Shown here: positions 1-8,530 of the stretch, one piece after another
How positions within the stretch are numbered: the stretch's first letter is position 1
Layout: every line of letters begins with the position of its first letter
Source: Muribaculaceae bacterium
GTDB taxonomy: Bacteria; Bacteroidota; Bacteroidia; Bacteroidales; Muribaculaceae
Reading direction: 5' to 3'
DNA: 64,000 nucleotides
Assembly: GCA_017462345.1 (NCBI GenBank)
Contig: JAFTRI010000037.1
Coordinates: 62,001-126,000 of the forward strand
Notes under the pieces: generated by a model
Told to the model about the DNA's origin: nothing
The model's input: the letters and a program-made list of their open reading frames with translations, nothing else
Database searches by the model: none
Made by a program: the position numbers and the translations under genes

Positions 1-37
1 TAAAGTTGCGCCCGACACGAATCACAGGGAACTTTCA

Positions 38-577
38 ATGAAAAAAACATTCATGTTGCTATGCCTCATTTTAGCGACAGCGGTGGTATGTCCCGCCCAA
101 AAAAGAGAAAAGAAATCCCAGAATCTCTTTGAAGAAGCGATGTCCCGCGACGAAGAACCGGCATTCCAGGTTTTTGTAATGCCGCAGATTGCCGATGTAA
201 AATACCTCAGTACCGAGCGTGAGACATTCGGTCCGTACCGTTTCCGCATAAAGAGCGCCAACGACCTAAGTGAAGCCGAATTTGCCGACTTCAAAGACCG
301 TGCGCAATATCTTGCTACATGCGAAGCAGATGCCGACATCATCATTGCTCGTCTCGTACACTCATACATATCAGAGAATGACGACAAATCACTCGTAATC
401 GAGATCACCGGCTATCCGGCAAAATATGTCAACTTCCGTCCTATCGGGAAAAACCCGCAAGATTTCGAGATGATCCGCACAGTCTATCCCGATGCATTCA
501 GCGTTTCTGAGACAAAAATAGTTGCTCCTACCCAGCAGACATCTAATTCAGGCTCAAATTCTAACAACACAAAATAA
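38..577 (+). CDS. secreted protein of unknown function
   Basis: I do not recognise this 179-aa protein. It starts with a clear Sec signal peptide (basic MKK, hydrophobic core to about residue 18, probable cleavage after Ala20), so the mature protein is periplasmic or cell-envelope. The mature part is charged and looks globular, with no membrane segment. It ends in a Ser/Asn-rich tail (about residues 164-179), probably disordered. It is followed after 31 nt by an outer-membrane barrel gene on the same strand, so the two may be co-transcribed. The start is taken at the ATG that begins the signal peptide. Confidence 0.75.
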   Translation: MKKTFMLLCLILATAVVCPAQKREKKSQNLFEEAMSRDEEPAFQVFVMPQIADVKYLSTERETFGPYRFRIKSANDLSEAEFADFKDRAQYLATCEADADIIIARLVHSYISENDDKSLVIEITGYPAKYVNFRPIGKNPQDFEMIRTVYPDAFSVSETKIVAPTQQTSNSGSNSNNTK

Positions 578-608
578 TCCAATTATTCACATTTAAAATT
601 TTATCACA

Positions 609-1292
609 ATGAAAAAATTTCTTTTAATTGCAGCTCTGGCAGTTTTCGGATTGTCAACATCGGCAGCTAACCTGCGTGTTAGCCGCACTTTTTCAGAAAA
701 GAAAAGCAACACAACATGGATTCTCCGCGCCGGTGCTAATTTTGCAGGCATCTCACAGAGTGCTTGTGATGACCATGATACCAATGACGACTATGGCAAG
801 AAAACCGGATATGATGTTGCAATCTCTTTCCAGAAGCCGCTTTCTGACTTCGGCATGTTCTGGGGAATGGAATTAGGTCTCGGCACTCGCGGTTACAGCT
901 ATGATGAAAGCAACGAATATGCATCTTACGAAGAAAGTATCTTAGCTCACAATGTGCGCTTCTCTCCCTTCACTTTCGGATACGCCTACTCAATCAATGA
1001 CAATATGAAAGTCGATGCACACCTCGGCGGTTGGGTAAGCTATGACTTCGCAGGTACATATAAATGGGAAAAATCCTATGGCAATAAGACAGAAGAAGAT
1101 GACTGTTCAATCGGTGACCTTGAAGACTATACTGAAATCGATGCAGGAGTAACTTTCGGTGTAGGGTTCTGGTACAACCGCTTTAACATCGACTTGTCAT
1201 GGCAGCGTGGTTTTGTCAGCATGTTCGATTACGAATGTGACTGCAAAATGTCTACCAACAACCTGATGCTCCGCGTTGGTGTTGCATTCTAA
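609..1292 (+). CDS. outer-membrane beta-barrel protein
   Basis: A 227-aa protein with an N-terminal signal peptide (cleavage near Ala19/20). The mature chain alternates polar and aromatic residues, is Gly/Tyr-rich, and ends in a strand closing on Phe (LMLRVGVAF), the usual signal for barrel insertion. This is the look of small PorT-like or OmpW-like 8-strand barrels of Bacteroidota; the exact family cannot be set. An acidic loop with DDHDTNDD near residues 54-61 and a Cys/Asp pair near the C-terminus could bind metal, but that is speculation. It lies 31 nt after the previous secreted protein and ahead of a hairpin terminator. Confidence 0.75.
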   Translation: MKKFLLIAALAVFGLSTSAANLRVSRTFSEKKSNTTWILRAGANFAGISQSACDDHDTNDDYGKKTGYDVAISFQKPLSDFGMFWGMELGLGTRGYSYDESNEYASYEESILAHNVRFSPFTFGYAYSINDNMKVDAHLGGWVSYDFAGTYKWEKSYGNKTEEDDCSIGDLEDYTEIDAGVTFGVGFWYNRFNIDLSWQRGFVSMFDYECDCKMSTNNLMLRVGVAF

Positions 1293-1309
1293 TCTGACTC
1301 CATAACATA

Positions 1310-1342
1310 ATGGCGCATCAGGTCCCAGGACAGGTGCGCCAT
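1310..1342 (+). terminator. hairpin terminator after the barrel gene
   Basis: An 8-bp perfect stem (ATGGCGCA with TGCGCCAT) and a 17-nt loop, followed by AATTTTATT. It sits 18 nt after the barrel stop codon and 14 nt before the next ATG, so it could also attenuate the next gene. Confidence 0.6.
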
Positions 1343-1355
1343 AATTTTATTAATT

Positions 1356-2132
1356 ATGAAACGACTATTAATTATTGCAATCGCCTCTTTGCTGTGCTCA
1401 TCCTCGTTGACAGCAAAAGACAACAAATCGACAGACGATCTCGGGCAATGGGCTGAAAGCGAACTTGCCAAATATCCCGAGACAGTCGATGGCGTAAAAG
1501 TCTATTACCCGGCACCCGATGAAGACGGCAAGCTGTCGGTATCGGATCTCATCGACATCGAGGGAAAAAGCAAGACCGCAATCTTCACCAATGCACTTGT
1601 GTACATCTACGACAACTTCGATAGCGAAAACGAGGTCATCGAATCAATCGACTATGAATCAAAAAGATTCATCATCGCCAGAAAGTTAAAACAGGGAAGC
1701 GGAAAAAATACCACCGCCTACGAATACATCTCGGCATTCCAGATTGCCGACGGCATCCTGTCGTTCGTTTCCTACAACATCCGCGCCGAATACCGCGAGA
1801 AAGGTATCCTGCCACGCAAACTCGACATCGAGAAGCTGAAACCGCAGGAAAACACGCGGCACAGGGAGCTTGTCGAGGAGTTTTCGTTCCTCAACTCTAA
1901 AATCCTCAAGGAGATGAGCGACTACATAAGTTCAACCACGCCTGAGTCCATAACCCACTGGGATGACATCAAAGAGGGCAATGCCGTGAAAGGGATGAAC
2001 AAGACCGAAGTAAAGCTGGCTCTCGGATGCCCTTACAGCGAACGCGTAAGCGGCAAACGCACCAAATGGATGTATGACAACAATTCAGTGGTCATCTTCA
2101 CCGATGGCATAGTCACTGCCGTCATGTATTAA
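1356..2132 (+). CDS. secreted protein with DUF4468-like and BamE-like parts
   Basis: A 258-aa protein with a signal peptide ending near Ala20. Residues about 85-165 resemble the DUF4468 (TBP-like fold) domain of Bacteroidota secreted proteins. Residues about 205-258, with the pattern G-M-(N/T)-K-x-E-V-x-x-A-L-G-x-P then a W-x-Y strand and a hydrophobic end, resemble the SmpA/OmlA (BamE-like) lipoprotein fold. No lipobox Cys is placed for acylation. Function is unknown; a periplasmic envelope role is the best inference. It follows a hairpin and converges on the Crp/Fnr gene across another hairpin. Confidence 0.7.
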   Translation: MKRLLIIAIASLLCSSSLTAKDNKSTDDLGQWAESELAKYPETVDGVKVYYPAPDEDGKLSVSDLIDIEGKSKTAIFTNALVYIYDNFDSENEVIESIDYESKRFIIARKLKQGSGKNTTAYEYISAFQIADGILSFVSYNIRAEYREKGILPRKLDIEKLKPQENTRHRELVEEFSFLNSKILKEMSDYISSTTPESITHWDDIKEGNAVKGMNKTEVKLALGCPYSERVSGKRTKWMYDNNSVVIFTDGIVTAVMY

Positions 2133-2136
2133 CAAT

Positions 2137-2171
2137 TTGAGAGTTGGGAACGAAACGTTTTCAACTCTCAA
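2137..2171. terminator. bidirectional terminator
   Basis: TTGAGAGTTG and CAACTCTCAA form a 10-bp stem between two convergent genes, with a 15-nt loop that itself holds AACG/CGTT. It probably ends both transcripts. Confidence 0.65.
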
Positions 2172-2189
2172 TTACCGGCAACGCACCCC

Positions 2190-2879
2190 CTACTCCTCTT
2201 GCGAAGTGCTGAGCAGGTCAAGCAGGTCACGACGGGAAACAATGCGTATCTCACTCTGGTCGTAGTCAATAATGCCACGCTCCCTCATCGACTCGAGTGT
2301 CGCGATGAATGAAGTGCGCTGTACCCCGAAAAGCGAATACAAGTCACGCTGGCGACATGACAGCACAATATCGGTACCGCCACGCTGCGTCAACGCTATG
2401 ATCCAGAATGCTATCCGCTCCTCAAGGCTTCCGGAAGTGAGTGACAGCACCCCGTCAACCGATTTCTGCGCATTCATCGACAGTATATTCAGGAAATTGA
2501 ACATGAAAATCTGGTCAAGATTCAATATGCGCATATAGTCACTCTTGGAGATCTGAAGGATACCGGTAGGAAGAACCGCCTCTACCGAACACGGATAACG
2601 GGTTGCCTTACCGAAAAGGAACTCCGGTGCAATCACATCGGGAGCATCCAGTGTCTGGGATACACGGAAGCGTCCGTCGCTGTTGGCGATATGGACACGA
2701 GCTTTACCTGATATGATAAATTTGATATGGGTGCAAGGGTCTCCTGCATTGACGATTGCCTCTCCGGGAAGATATTTGAGAAAATGGAATTTTGCCATCC
2801 CGACAATCTCGGATATACGCTCATGGCTGACCCCGTTAAAAAGAGGCAGCCCCATCAGAATTTCATACATGCTGTCCAT
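2190..2879 (-). CDS. Crp/Fnr-family transcriptional regulator
   Basis: A 229-aa cytoplasmic DNA-binding regulator. Residues about 10-125 form the cyclic-nucleotide-binding-like jelly roll (PGEAIVNAGDPCTHIKFIISGKARV is the typical strand-turn pattern). Residues about 150-225 are the Crp-type winged helix (CRQRDLYSLFGVQRTSF is the recognition region). No four-Cys iron-sulfur set is present, so it is not a classic Fnr. The effector is unknown. It lies 49 nt downstream of the BASS-type transporter gene on the same strand and may be transcribed with it. Met4 is an alternative start. Confidence 0.9.
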   Translation of the reverse strand: MDSMYEILMGLPLFNGVSHERISEIVGMAKFHFLKYLPGEAIVNAGDPCTHIKFIISGKARVHIANSDGRFRVSQTLDAPDVIAPEFLFGKATRYPCSVEAVLPTGILQISKSDYMRILNLDQIFMFNFLNILSMNAQKSVDGVLSLTSGSLEERIAFWIIALTQRGGTDIVLSCRQRDLYSLFGVQRTSFIATLESMRERGIIDYDQSEIRIVSRRDLLDLLSTSQEE

Positions 2880-2928
2880 ACCGTTATATCTGTTTATATG
2901 ATTATTAACGCACTATCGGTTCATTTGT

Positions 2929-3840
2929 TTATATCCTGCCATGCTTTGCCTTATAATACAGCTGCATGGAATTAATCGTATTCTGCCACGCGATATAGGC
3001 TGCCGGAGCGACCGATGACAGCGGTTCAAGATAGGTCAACGCCATCCATATCGCAAGGACAGTGTTTTTCTGTCCCAACCCCTGTGCGCCCGAGATCCTG
3101 TCACCGCAACTGTGGCCTATCTTCCTCCCTAAATAGAACTGCAGGCAACACACTGCCAACGAACATACTGCCAGGAGCAGCATTTCAGGTATCCTGTCGG
3201 ACGGCTCGTGCATGACAAAACTCACTGCCCTGCCCACAACAATGAACAGCGACACCGCCCAAATGTAAAATGACAAGGATTGGTGTGAGGCAATAGTCCT
3301 GTGCAATCGTGGCAATGACCTCCGCAACATGAAAGCGAGCAATAGCGGAGCGATTATCAGCGGAATCACCTTCAGGCATATCGTGAGGACCGACTCCACG
3401 AAACCGGGTCCGCAATCCGTTCCCATAATGGGGAACAGCAACGGGGCAAGCACCGCAACCGCGACATTGCTTATCAGCGAGAATGCAGCTATGCGCGGGA
3501 CACTGCCGCCAAGCATTCCCGTGATAACAGGCGCGGCAGTCGCAGTGGGGCAAAACACACATATAAACGTCCCTTGAGCCACCTCATCACCCAACGGCAA
3601 GAGCAGGAGATACACGCCTATCCCTCCTGCCATCTGAACCGCAAGCAACGACCATGACAGACGCGTAACCTTAAATTCCCGCGGCGATACCCGGCAATAG
3701 GTAATCAACAGCATCACGAAAATCAGATAAGGGGCAAGGAAAGCTATCAGGTCAATAAACTCATGGAACAACAAGCCGCCTATCATCGCAATAGGCAACA
3801 TCCACGGCTTCACCCGCTGTCTCGCTTTCACCAAATCCAT
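2929..3840 (-). CDS. bile acid:sodium symporter-type (BASS) transporter
   Basis: A 303-aa inner-membrane protein made almost entirely of hydrophobic helices, about nine or ten. It has the family's CPTATAAPVITGMLGG stretch (about residues 97-112) at the broken-helix site. The substrate of bacterial members is seldom known (organic anions, bile acids, pantoate and others), so none is assigned. A TAACTTTG -10-like box on the minus strand (3851-3844) lies so close to the start codon that the message may be leaderless, or translation may begin at Met14. The Crp/Fnr gene follows. Confidence 0.85.
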   Translation of the reverse strand: MDLVKARQRVKPWMLPIAMIGGLLFHEFIDLIAFLAPYLIFVMLLITYCRVSPREFKVTRLSWSLLAVQMAGGIGVYLLLLPLGDEVAQGTFICVFCPTATAAPVITGMLGGSVPRIAAFSLISNVAVAVLAPLLFPIMGTDCGPGFVESVLTICLKVIPLIIAPLLLAFMLRRSLPRLHRTIASHQSLSFYIWAVSLFIVVGRAVSFVMHEPSDRIPEMLLLAVCSLAVCCLQFYLGRKIGHSCGDRISGAQGLGQKNTVLAIWMALTYLEPLSSVAPAAYIAWQNTINSMQLYYKAKHGRI

Positions 3841-3880
3841 ACCACAAAGTTACGCAATTCCCCCGAAAATCAAGTTGAAG

Positions 3881-3911
3881 ATTGAGAGTTACGATTTTAT
3901 TTGTAACTTTG
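3881..3911 (+). promoter_or_regulatory. promoter of the B12 uptake operon
   Basis: ATTG, 19 bp, then TAACTTTG, a good match to the Bacteroidota promoter. Transcription would begin near 3917, just ahead of the cobalamin riboswitch. Confidence 0.6.
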
Positions 3912-4018
3912 CGTCATAGAAATTATGGTTAACGGGAAACGCGTGGAAATCGCGTACTGTCGCGCAACTGTGAACGTCACCCGATAAGGGGCAAAGTCAG
4001 GAACCGTGGCCGTTGAGA
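3912..4018 (+). ncRNA. cobalamin riboswitch
   Basis: The leader carries the conserved pieces of the adenosylcobalamin-type aptamer in order: GGGAAAC (3934-3940), the core region with GCGCAACTGTGAACG (3962-3976), CCGATAAGGGG, and the B12-box region AAGTCAGGAACCGTGGCC (3994-4011). It lies 24 nt before the btuB ATG, so ligand binding probably blocks translation initiation, the usual mode for btuB. This predicts repression of the whole btuB-lipoprotein-btuG operon when cellular B12 is high. Confidence 0.92.
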
Positions 4019-4041
4019 TACGGCCGATTAGTCACTTTCGC

Positions 4042-6066
4042 ATGAAAAGTAAGATTATACGCATATTATCCCTGTCCATTACCCTATCGGCCGCAGTTCC
4101 GGCTTACCCGTCAGGAACCGATGACGCATTCCTCGACTCCATATTCCAGGTCTCGGAAATCGTTGTGGTGGAAAACCGTAAAAAGGAGATTATACCTGCA
4201 CAGTCGATCAGCGGGGAAACGTTGCGGAGCCTCAACTCCCAGTCGGTCGCTGACGCCCTGCGTTATTTCTCCGGAGTACAGATTAAGGACTTCGGAGGCA
4301 TAGGAGGCATAAAGACCGTCAATATACGCTCAATGGGAACTCACCACGTGGGAGTATTCTACGACGGGATACAACTCGGCAATGCCCAGAACGGACAGAT
4401 AGACCTCGGGCGCTATTCACTCGACAACATTGAGGAGATCCAAGTGTATAACGGACAGAAAAGCAATATATTCCAAGGTGCAAAAGATTTCGGCTCGTCA
4501 GGGACAATCTATATCCGTACCCGCCGGCCAAGATGGGATGACGGCAAAAAAACACATCTTACCGCACAGTTCAAGACCGGAAGCTTCGGGCTTGTAAATC
4601 CCGAAATTGTCTGGGAACAACGGCTGAGCCACCGCGTGAGCCTGTCGGCAAGTGCCGGCTACACCCGTGCCAACGGACGGTACAAATTCCGGTACAAGCG
4701 GCTCAATCTCGACAACACGGTCGCATACGACACCACTGCGACACGCCACAACGGTGACATCGAAGCCTTGAGAGCCGAGACATCCCTGTTCGGATTCTCG
4801 TCAAGCGGACAATGGAGCGCGAAAGCCTATTTCTACGACTCAGAGCGTGGCATTCCCGGTGCAATAGTCAACAACGTCTTCCGCAACGGAGAACGGCAAT
4901 GGGACAGGAACACATTTGTCCAAGGTGCATGGGAAAATGTATTCTCCCACTCCTTCCAGATGAAAGTAAACGCAAAATACGCATACGACTACCTGCACTT
5001 CCTGCGCAATGATCCCAAGGAGTTGTACATCGACAACCGCTACCGCCAGCAGGAAGCCTACCTGTCAATCGCCAACCTGTACAGGATAGCCCCATGGTGG
5101 GATGTCTCGCTGTCAACCGACCTGCAATGGAACAAACTGAACTCCAACATGCCGAACTTCGTCTATCCGGTACGGTTCACCGAGATGATAGCCGTTGCGA
5201 CAGCAATGCAAGGGTACGGTGTGAGCGCACAGGCAAGCCTGCTCGCCACTCTCCTGCAAGACCGTTCAGGCAACGGACACACCCGCGGACGCACCACGGC
5301 ATCGCGCAACGAATGGAGTCCGGCACTGTTCTTTTCATGGCATCCTGTTGAATCAGAGGGCTGGAATATCAACGGGTTTATCAAGAAATCTTTCCGTATG
5401 CCCACATTCAACGACCTGTATTATACCGAAGTCGGGAACAAAAACCTGAAGCCCGAATACACCTACCAGTACAGTATCGGGTCAAATTACACCATCTCGC
5501 ACAATCACGGATTCCTACGCCGGCTGTCATTACATGCCGACGCATACTTCAATAAAGTGACCGACAAAATTGTGGCCTACCCGTCAGGACAGCAGTTCCG
5601 ATGGACCATGCTGAACCTCGGGGAGGTCGAGATACTCGGGACCGAGATTTCTGCCGAAGCAGCCGCACACGCAGGAAACATTGACATGAACCTGCGCCTC
5701 AACTATACCTATCAGAAAGCCCGCGATTTCACCGACCCCACCGACAACTATTACGGAGACCAGATACCTTACATTCCTCTGCATTCAGGCTCAGTCGCCG
5801 CACATGCAGGCTGTCATGGATGGGACCTGAACTACAGTTTCATCTACACAGGGCAACGTTACAACGCTCAGGAAAATATTCCTGCCAACAAAGAGCAGCC
5901 GTGGTACACCCACGATGCCTCCCTATACAAGAGCTTTGCCGTCAAAGGCTTGGACATCCGTGCAGGGATAGAAGTCAACAACATATTCGACCAGGACTAC
6001 GAGGTAATACTCAATTATCCCATGCCAGGCCGTAATTTCAAAGCAACAATCAAATTAACACTATAA
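4042..6066 (+). CDS. btuB: TonB-dependent cobalamin receptor
   Basis: A 674-aa outer-membrane receptor that imports vitamin B12 with energy from TonB/ExbBD. It has a signal peptide (about residues 1-24), a TonB-box-like segment (SEIVVVENR), a plug domain (about 50-165, ending in FGSSGTIYIRTRRP) and a 22-strand-type barrel that ends in FKATIKLTL. No carboxypeptidase-like N-terminal domain is present, unlike SusC proteins. The ATG at 4042 is chosen because it begins the signal peptide; an in-frame GTG at 4006 lies inside the riboswitch B12 box. The assignment to B12 rests on the riboswitch and the BtuG-like partner. Confidence 0.92.
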   Translation: MKSKIIRILSLSITLSAAVPAYPSGTDDAFLDSIFQVSEIVVVENRKKEIIPAQSISGETLRSLNSQSVADALRYFSGVQIKDFGGIGGIKTVNIRSMGTHHVGVFYDGIQLGNAQNGQIDLGRYSLDNIEEIQVYNGQKSNIFQGAKDFGSSGTIYIRTRRPRWDDGKKTHLTAQFKTGSFGLVNPEIVWEQRLSHRVSLSASAGYTRANGRYKFRYKRLNLDNTVAYDTTATRHNGDIEALRAETSLFGFSSSGQWSAKAYFYDSERGIPGAIVNNVFRNGERQWDRNTFVQGAWENVFSHSFQMKVNAKYAYDYLHFLRNDPKELYIDNRYRQQEAYLSIANLYRIAPWWDVSLSTDLQWNKLNSNMPNFVYPVRFTEMIAVATAMQGYGVSAQASLLATLLQDRSGNGHTRGRTTASRNEWSPALFFSWHPVESEGWNINGFIKKSFRMPTFNDLYYTEVGNKNLKPEYTYQYSIGSNYTISHNHGFLRRLSLHADAYFNKVTDKIVAYPSGQQFRWTMLNLGEVEILGTEISAEAAAHAGNIDMNLRLNYTYQKARDFTDPTDNYYGDQIPYIPLHSGSVAAHAGCHGWDLNYSFIYTGQRYNAQENIPANKEQPWYTHDASLYKSFAVKGLDIRAGIEVNNIFDQDYEVILNYPMPGRNFKATIKLTL

Positions 6067-6072
6067 CAAGAC

Positions 6073-7002
6073 ATGAAAAAAGGACTCATACTACCGGCAC
6101 TTATCATTGCCCTTGCGTCATGCAGCGACGACAACAATGAGCCTCTACAGGAAACATCAGGCTCCGGACAACCGTCCACGCCCGACACGGAACTCTCCAT
6201 TACCGTAGTCGACTATTCCCCTGCTCCAGGCCAGTTCATCAACGAAATCCCCGAATACTCCGAGGGTGACACCCGGGAGACAATCAATGCCAAAGCCACC
6301 GAGTCGCTTAACGCCGGTGACATGATAAGTCTCGGGGCATGGGGCGGAAGCGTGACACTCAAGCTAAGCAGTCCCATAGCCAATATCGCCGGCAAGGATG
6401 ATTTCCGCGTCAAGGGCAATGCAGTTTATGCCAACGCCTCAACCGAGTCCACACGTTACGGCAGTGCCGAACCGGGCATAATACTTGTCATGCAGGACAC
6501 CAACGGTAACGGCAAAGCAGATGACACATGGTATGAAATAAAGGGAGACCACACCGACGATGCCACCGCCAACTACACCGTCACTTACTTCCGTCCGGAT
6601 GCCGGGGCAACCGACAGCGAATACATCCGATGGGAAGCATCTGACGGTACTACCGGATACATCAACCGCAACAGCAGCTACCACACACAGGATTTTTTCC
6701 CGATGTGGCTTAATCATGGGGAAAGCATGTCATTTTCGGGCAAACGCCTTCCGGATAACGGGCATTTCAATACCGAGACCAACAAATTTGACCTCATGAG
6801 CTACAACGGATATGCCGACAGCCATCCCAACAACGTGGAAGCATCAGGAATCGACATCAGCGATGCCATCGACAGCAACGGCAACACCGTGACACTCAGC
6901 TCAATAGATTTCATAAAAGTCTATACCGGAGTATTGCAGGCCAACGGTCCTCTTGGCGAATGCTCGACCGAAGTTGCCGGGATAGAGGTACTGAACCAAT
7001 AA
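6073..7002 (+). CDS. surface lipoprotein of the B12 operon
   Basis: A 309-aa lipoprotein: signal peptide with lipobox ALAS-Cys17, then SDDNNE, an acidic stretch like the export signal that sends Bacteroidota lipoproteins to the cell surface. The body is beta-rich and ends with DFIKVYTGV and CSTEVAGIEVL, as in the cell-surface/PKD-like proteins found in Bacteroidales btuB-btuG operons. It starts 6 nt after btuB and ends 13 nt before btuG, so it is surely co-transcribed. A role in capturing or handing over corrinoid at the surface is inferred. I cannot tell whether it equals the named BtuH protein. Confidence 0.8.
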   Translation: MKKGLILPALIIALASCSDDNNEPLQETSGSGQPSTPDTELSITVVDYSPAPGQFINEIPEYSEGDTRETINAKATESLNAGDMISLGAWGGSVTLKLSSPIANIAGKDDFRVKGNAVYANASTESTRYGSAEPGIILVMQDTNGNGKADDTWYEIKGDHTDDATANYTVTYFRPDAGATDSEYIRWEASDGTTGYINRNSSYHTQDFFPMWLNHGESMSFSGKRLPDNGHFNTETNKFDLMSYNGYADSHPNNVEASGIDISDAIDSNGNTVTLSSIDFIKVYTGVLQANGPLGECSTEVAGIEVLNQ

Positions 7003-7015
7003 AAGCCGAATCATC

Positions 7016-8149
7016 ATGCGGTTTCGCCTCACTTTACTGTCCATCACATCATTACTTCTGTCGACAAGTTGCCGTGAAGATATATATGTACGGCAGTCAG
7101 AATCCACGTCTGTCGACAGTCCCCGCTCGACAGGGATTGACGGATTCTACCTCCTGAACGAGGGGAACATGGGTTCCAACAAGAGTTCCCTTGACTACTT
7201 TGACGAAACGACAGGCATTTATACCCGGAATATCTATGCCGAGCGTAACCCGTCGGCAGTAAAGGAACTGGGAGACGTGGGCAACGACCTCGAAATTTAC
7301 GGGAGTAAACTCTATGCAGTCATAAACTGCTCCCACAAGGTGGAAGTAATGAGAGAACGGGATGCAACCCGCATCACCAAGATTGACATACCCAACTGCC
7401 GCTATGCCATAGGTCACGGCGGTCACGTCTATGTAAGCAGCTATGTGTCACCTGTCCAGGACGATCCCACAGCCCCTCGCGGTGCAGTGTTCAAGATCGA
7501 CACCCTTTCACTGCAAGTCATGGACCGTGTCGACGTAGGCTATCAGCCGGAAGAGATGGCGATCAGCAACGGCAAGCTATACATCGCCAACTCAGGCGGT
7601 TACCGCGCCCCCAATTACGACCGCACCGTCTCGGTAATAGATCTCGGCACATTCAGTGTCATCAAGGATATAGATGTCGACATCAACCTGCACCGGGTGA
7701 AACGCGATTCACGCGGACTGATTTACGTCACCTCCCGCGGGGACAATGCCTATATCCCGTCCAGGCTATATGTCATCGACCCCGCCACCGACCAAGTGAC
7801 ACGTAAAATCGACACACCTGTCAGTGACCTGTGGATTCACGGTGATTCAGCCTATATATACAGCGCTGCAATAAACGATGTGACCGGGCAGACTACAATC
7901 TCCTACTCTATTCTCAATCTCAACACACACCTTATCGATGACAACCGCATAATAAAGGACGGCACCGATAGCGCGATCAAGATGCCCCACGGCATTGCGG
8001 TACACCCGGTAACCCGTGAAATATACATCACCGACGCCCGCAATTACGTATCATCAGGTCGCATCCACTGCTACAGCCCCGACGGCACACTGAAGTGGAG
8101 CCAGACCACCGGCGAGATCCCCGCCCACTTCGCCTTCCGCCGGCATTGA
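7016..8149 (+). CDS. btuG: BtuG-like surface cobalamin-binding beta-propeller
   Basis: A 377-aa lipoprotein (lipobox LSTS-Cys19, then acidic RED). The mature chain is a YncE/DUF5074-type propeller with repeated blade strands such as GKLYIANSG, VIDLGTFSVIKDI and RLYVIDPATDQVTRKID. In Bacteroides, BtuG proteins of this family cap BtuB at the outer membrane and bind B12 very tightly (established knowledge). Position in a riboswitch-controlled operon after btuB supports that identity. Seven blades would fit the length. The symbol is by family and context, not by direct similarity search. Confidence 0.85.
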   Translation: MRFRLTLLSITSLLLSTSCREDIYVRQSESTSVDSPRSTGIDGFYLLNEGNMGSNKSSLDYFDETTGIYTRNIYAERNPSAVKELGDVGNDLEIYGSKLYAVINCSHKVEVMRERDATRITKIDIPNCRYAIGHGGHVYVSSYVSPVQDDPTAPRGAVFKIDTLSLQVMDRVDVGYQPEEMAISNGKLYIANSGGYRAPNYDRTVSVIDLGTFSVIKDIDVDINLHRVKRDSRGLIYVTSRGDNAYIPSRLYVIDPATDQVTRKIDTPVSDLWIHGDSAYIYSAAINDVTGQTTISYSILNLNTHLIDDNRIIKDGTDSAIKMPHGIAVHPVTREIYITDARNYVSSGRIHCYSPDGTLKWSQTTGEIPAHFAFRRH

Positions 8150-8160
8150 GCACCATTCCT

Positions 8161-8192
8161 TTTGACTCATCTCATTATTTTTGCTAATTTTG
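8161..8192 (+). promoter_or_regulatory. promoter ahead of a long leader
   Basis: TTTG (8161-8164), 20 bp, TAATTTTG (8185-8192) is a full match to the Bacteroidota consensus. It begins 12 nt after btuG stops. Start of transcription near 8199 would give about 330 nt of untranslated leader before the ATG at 8531. Confidence 0.7.
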
Positions 8193-8198
8193 TGGCAA

Positions 8199-8530
8199 AT
8201 AAACTAAATTTATATGCCTATGAGATAATACAGAATAAGGCTACACAGACGATTTAAATGCAGAAACATTTGACCCAAGGATTAAGTAAATCAATTAAAT
8301 AACCCGAAAAACGTCATTATTCGTCAGCTAAAAACATTATCGAGTTTTTGCTCTTGTTATCTAAATCCCGAATACCGCCAATATTCAACTATCATGAACA
8401 AGCAGTCTGATTGTTCACACCCTTGAGATGTGGGCTATTTGTGCTTGTTTGGCAGCAAGATCACCTGCCGGCAACCTGAGATTTGAGATAAGAAAACGAA
8501 TAGTTTTACGACTTTCCTTCATTCCGAACC
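8199..8530 (+). other. long untranslated leader, function unknown
   Basis: No convincing open reading frame is found in these 330 nt. Local structure includes GAACAA/TTGTTC around 8393-8413 and AAAAC/GTTTT near 8492-8506. It could be a regulatory leader, a small RNA gene, or decayed intergenic DNA. I do not recognise a known riboswitch class here. Confidence 0.35.

Noticed and set aside
4006..4041. GTG start for btuB
   Set aside because: Falls inside the riboswitch B12 box; the ATG at 4042 begins a normal signal peptide.
8396..8470. Second inverton or known riboswitch in the long leader
   Set aside because: Only 5-6 bp inverted repeats at short spacing; no flanking long repeat and no known aptamer signature.
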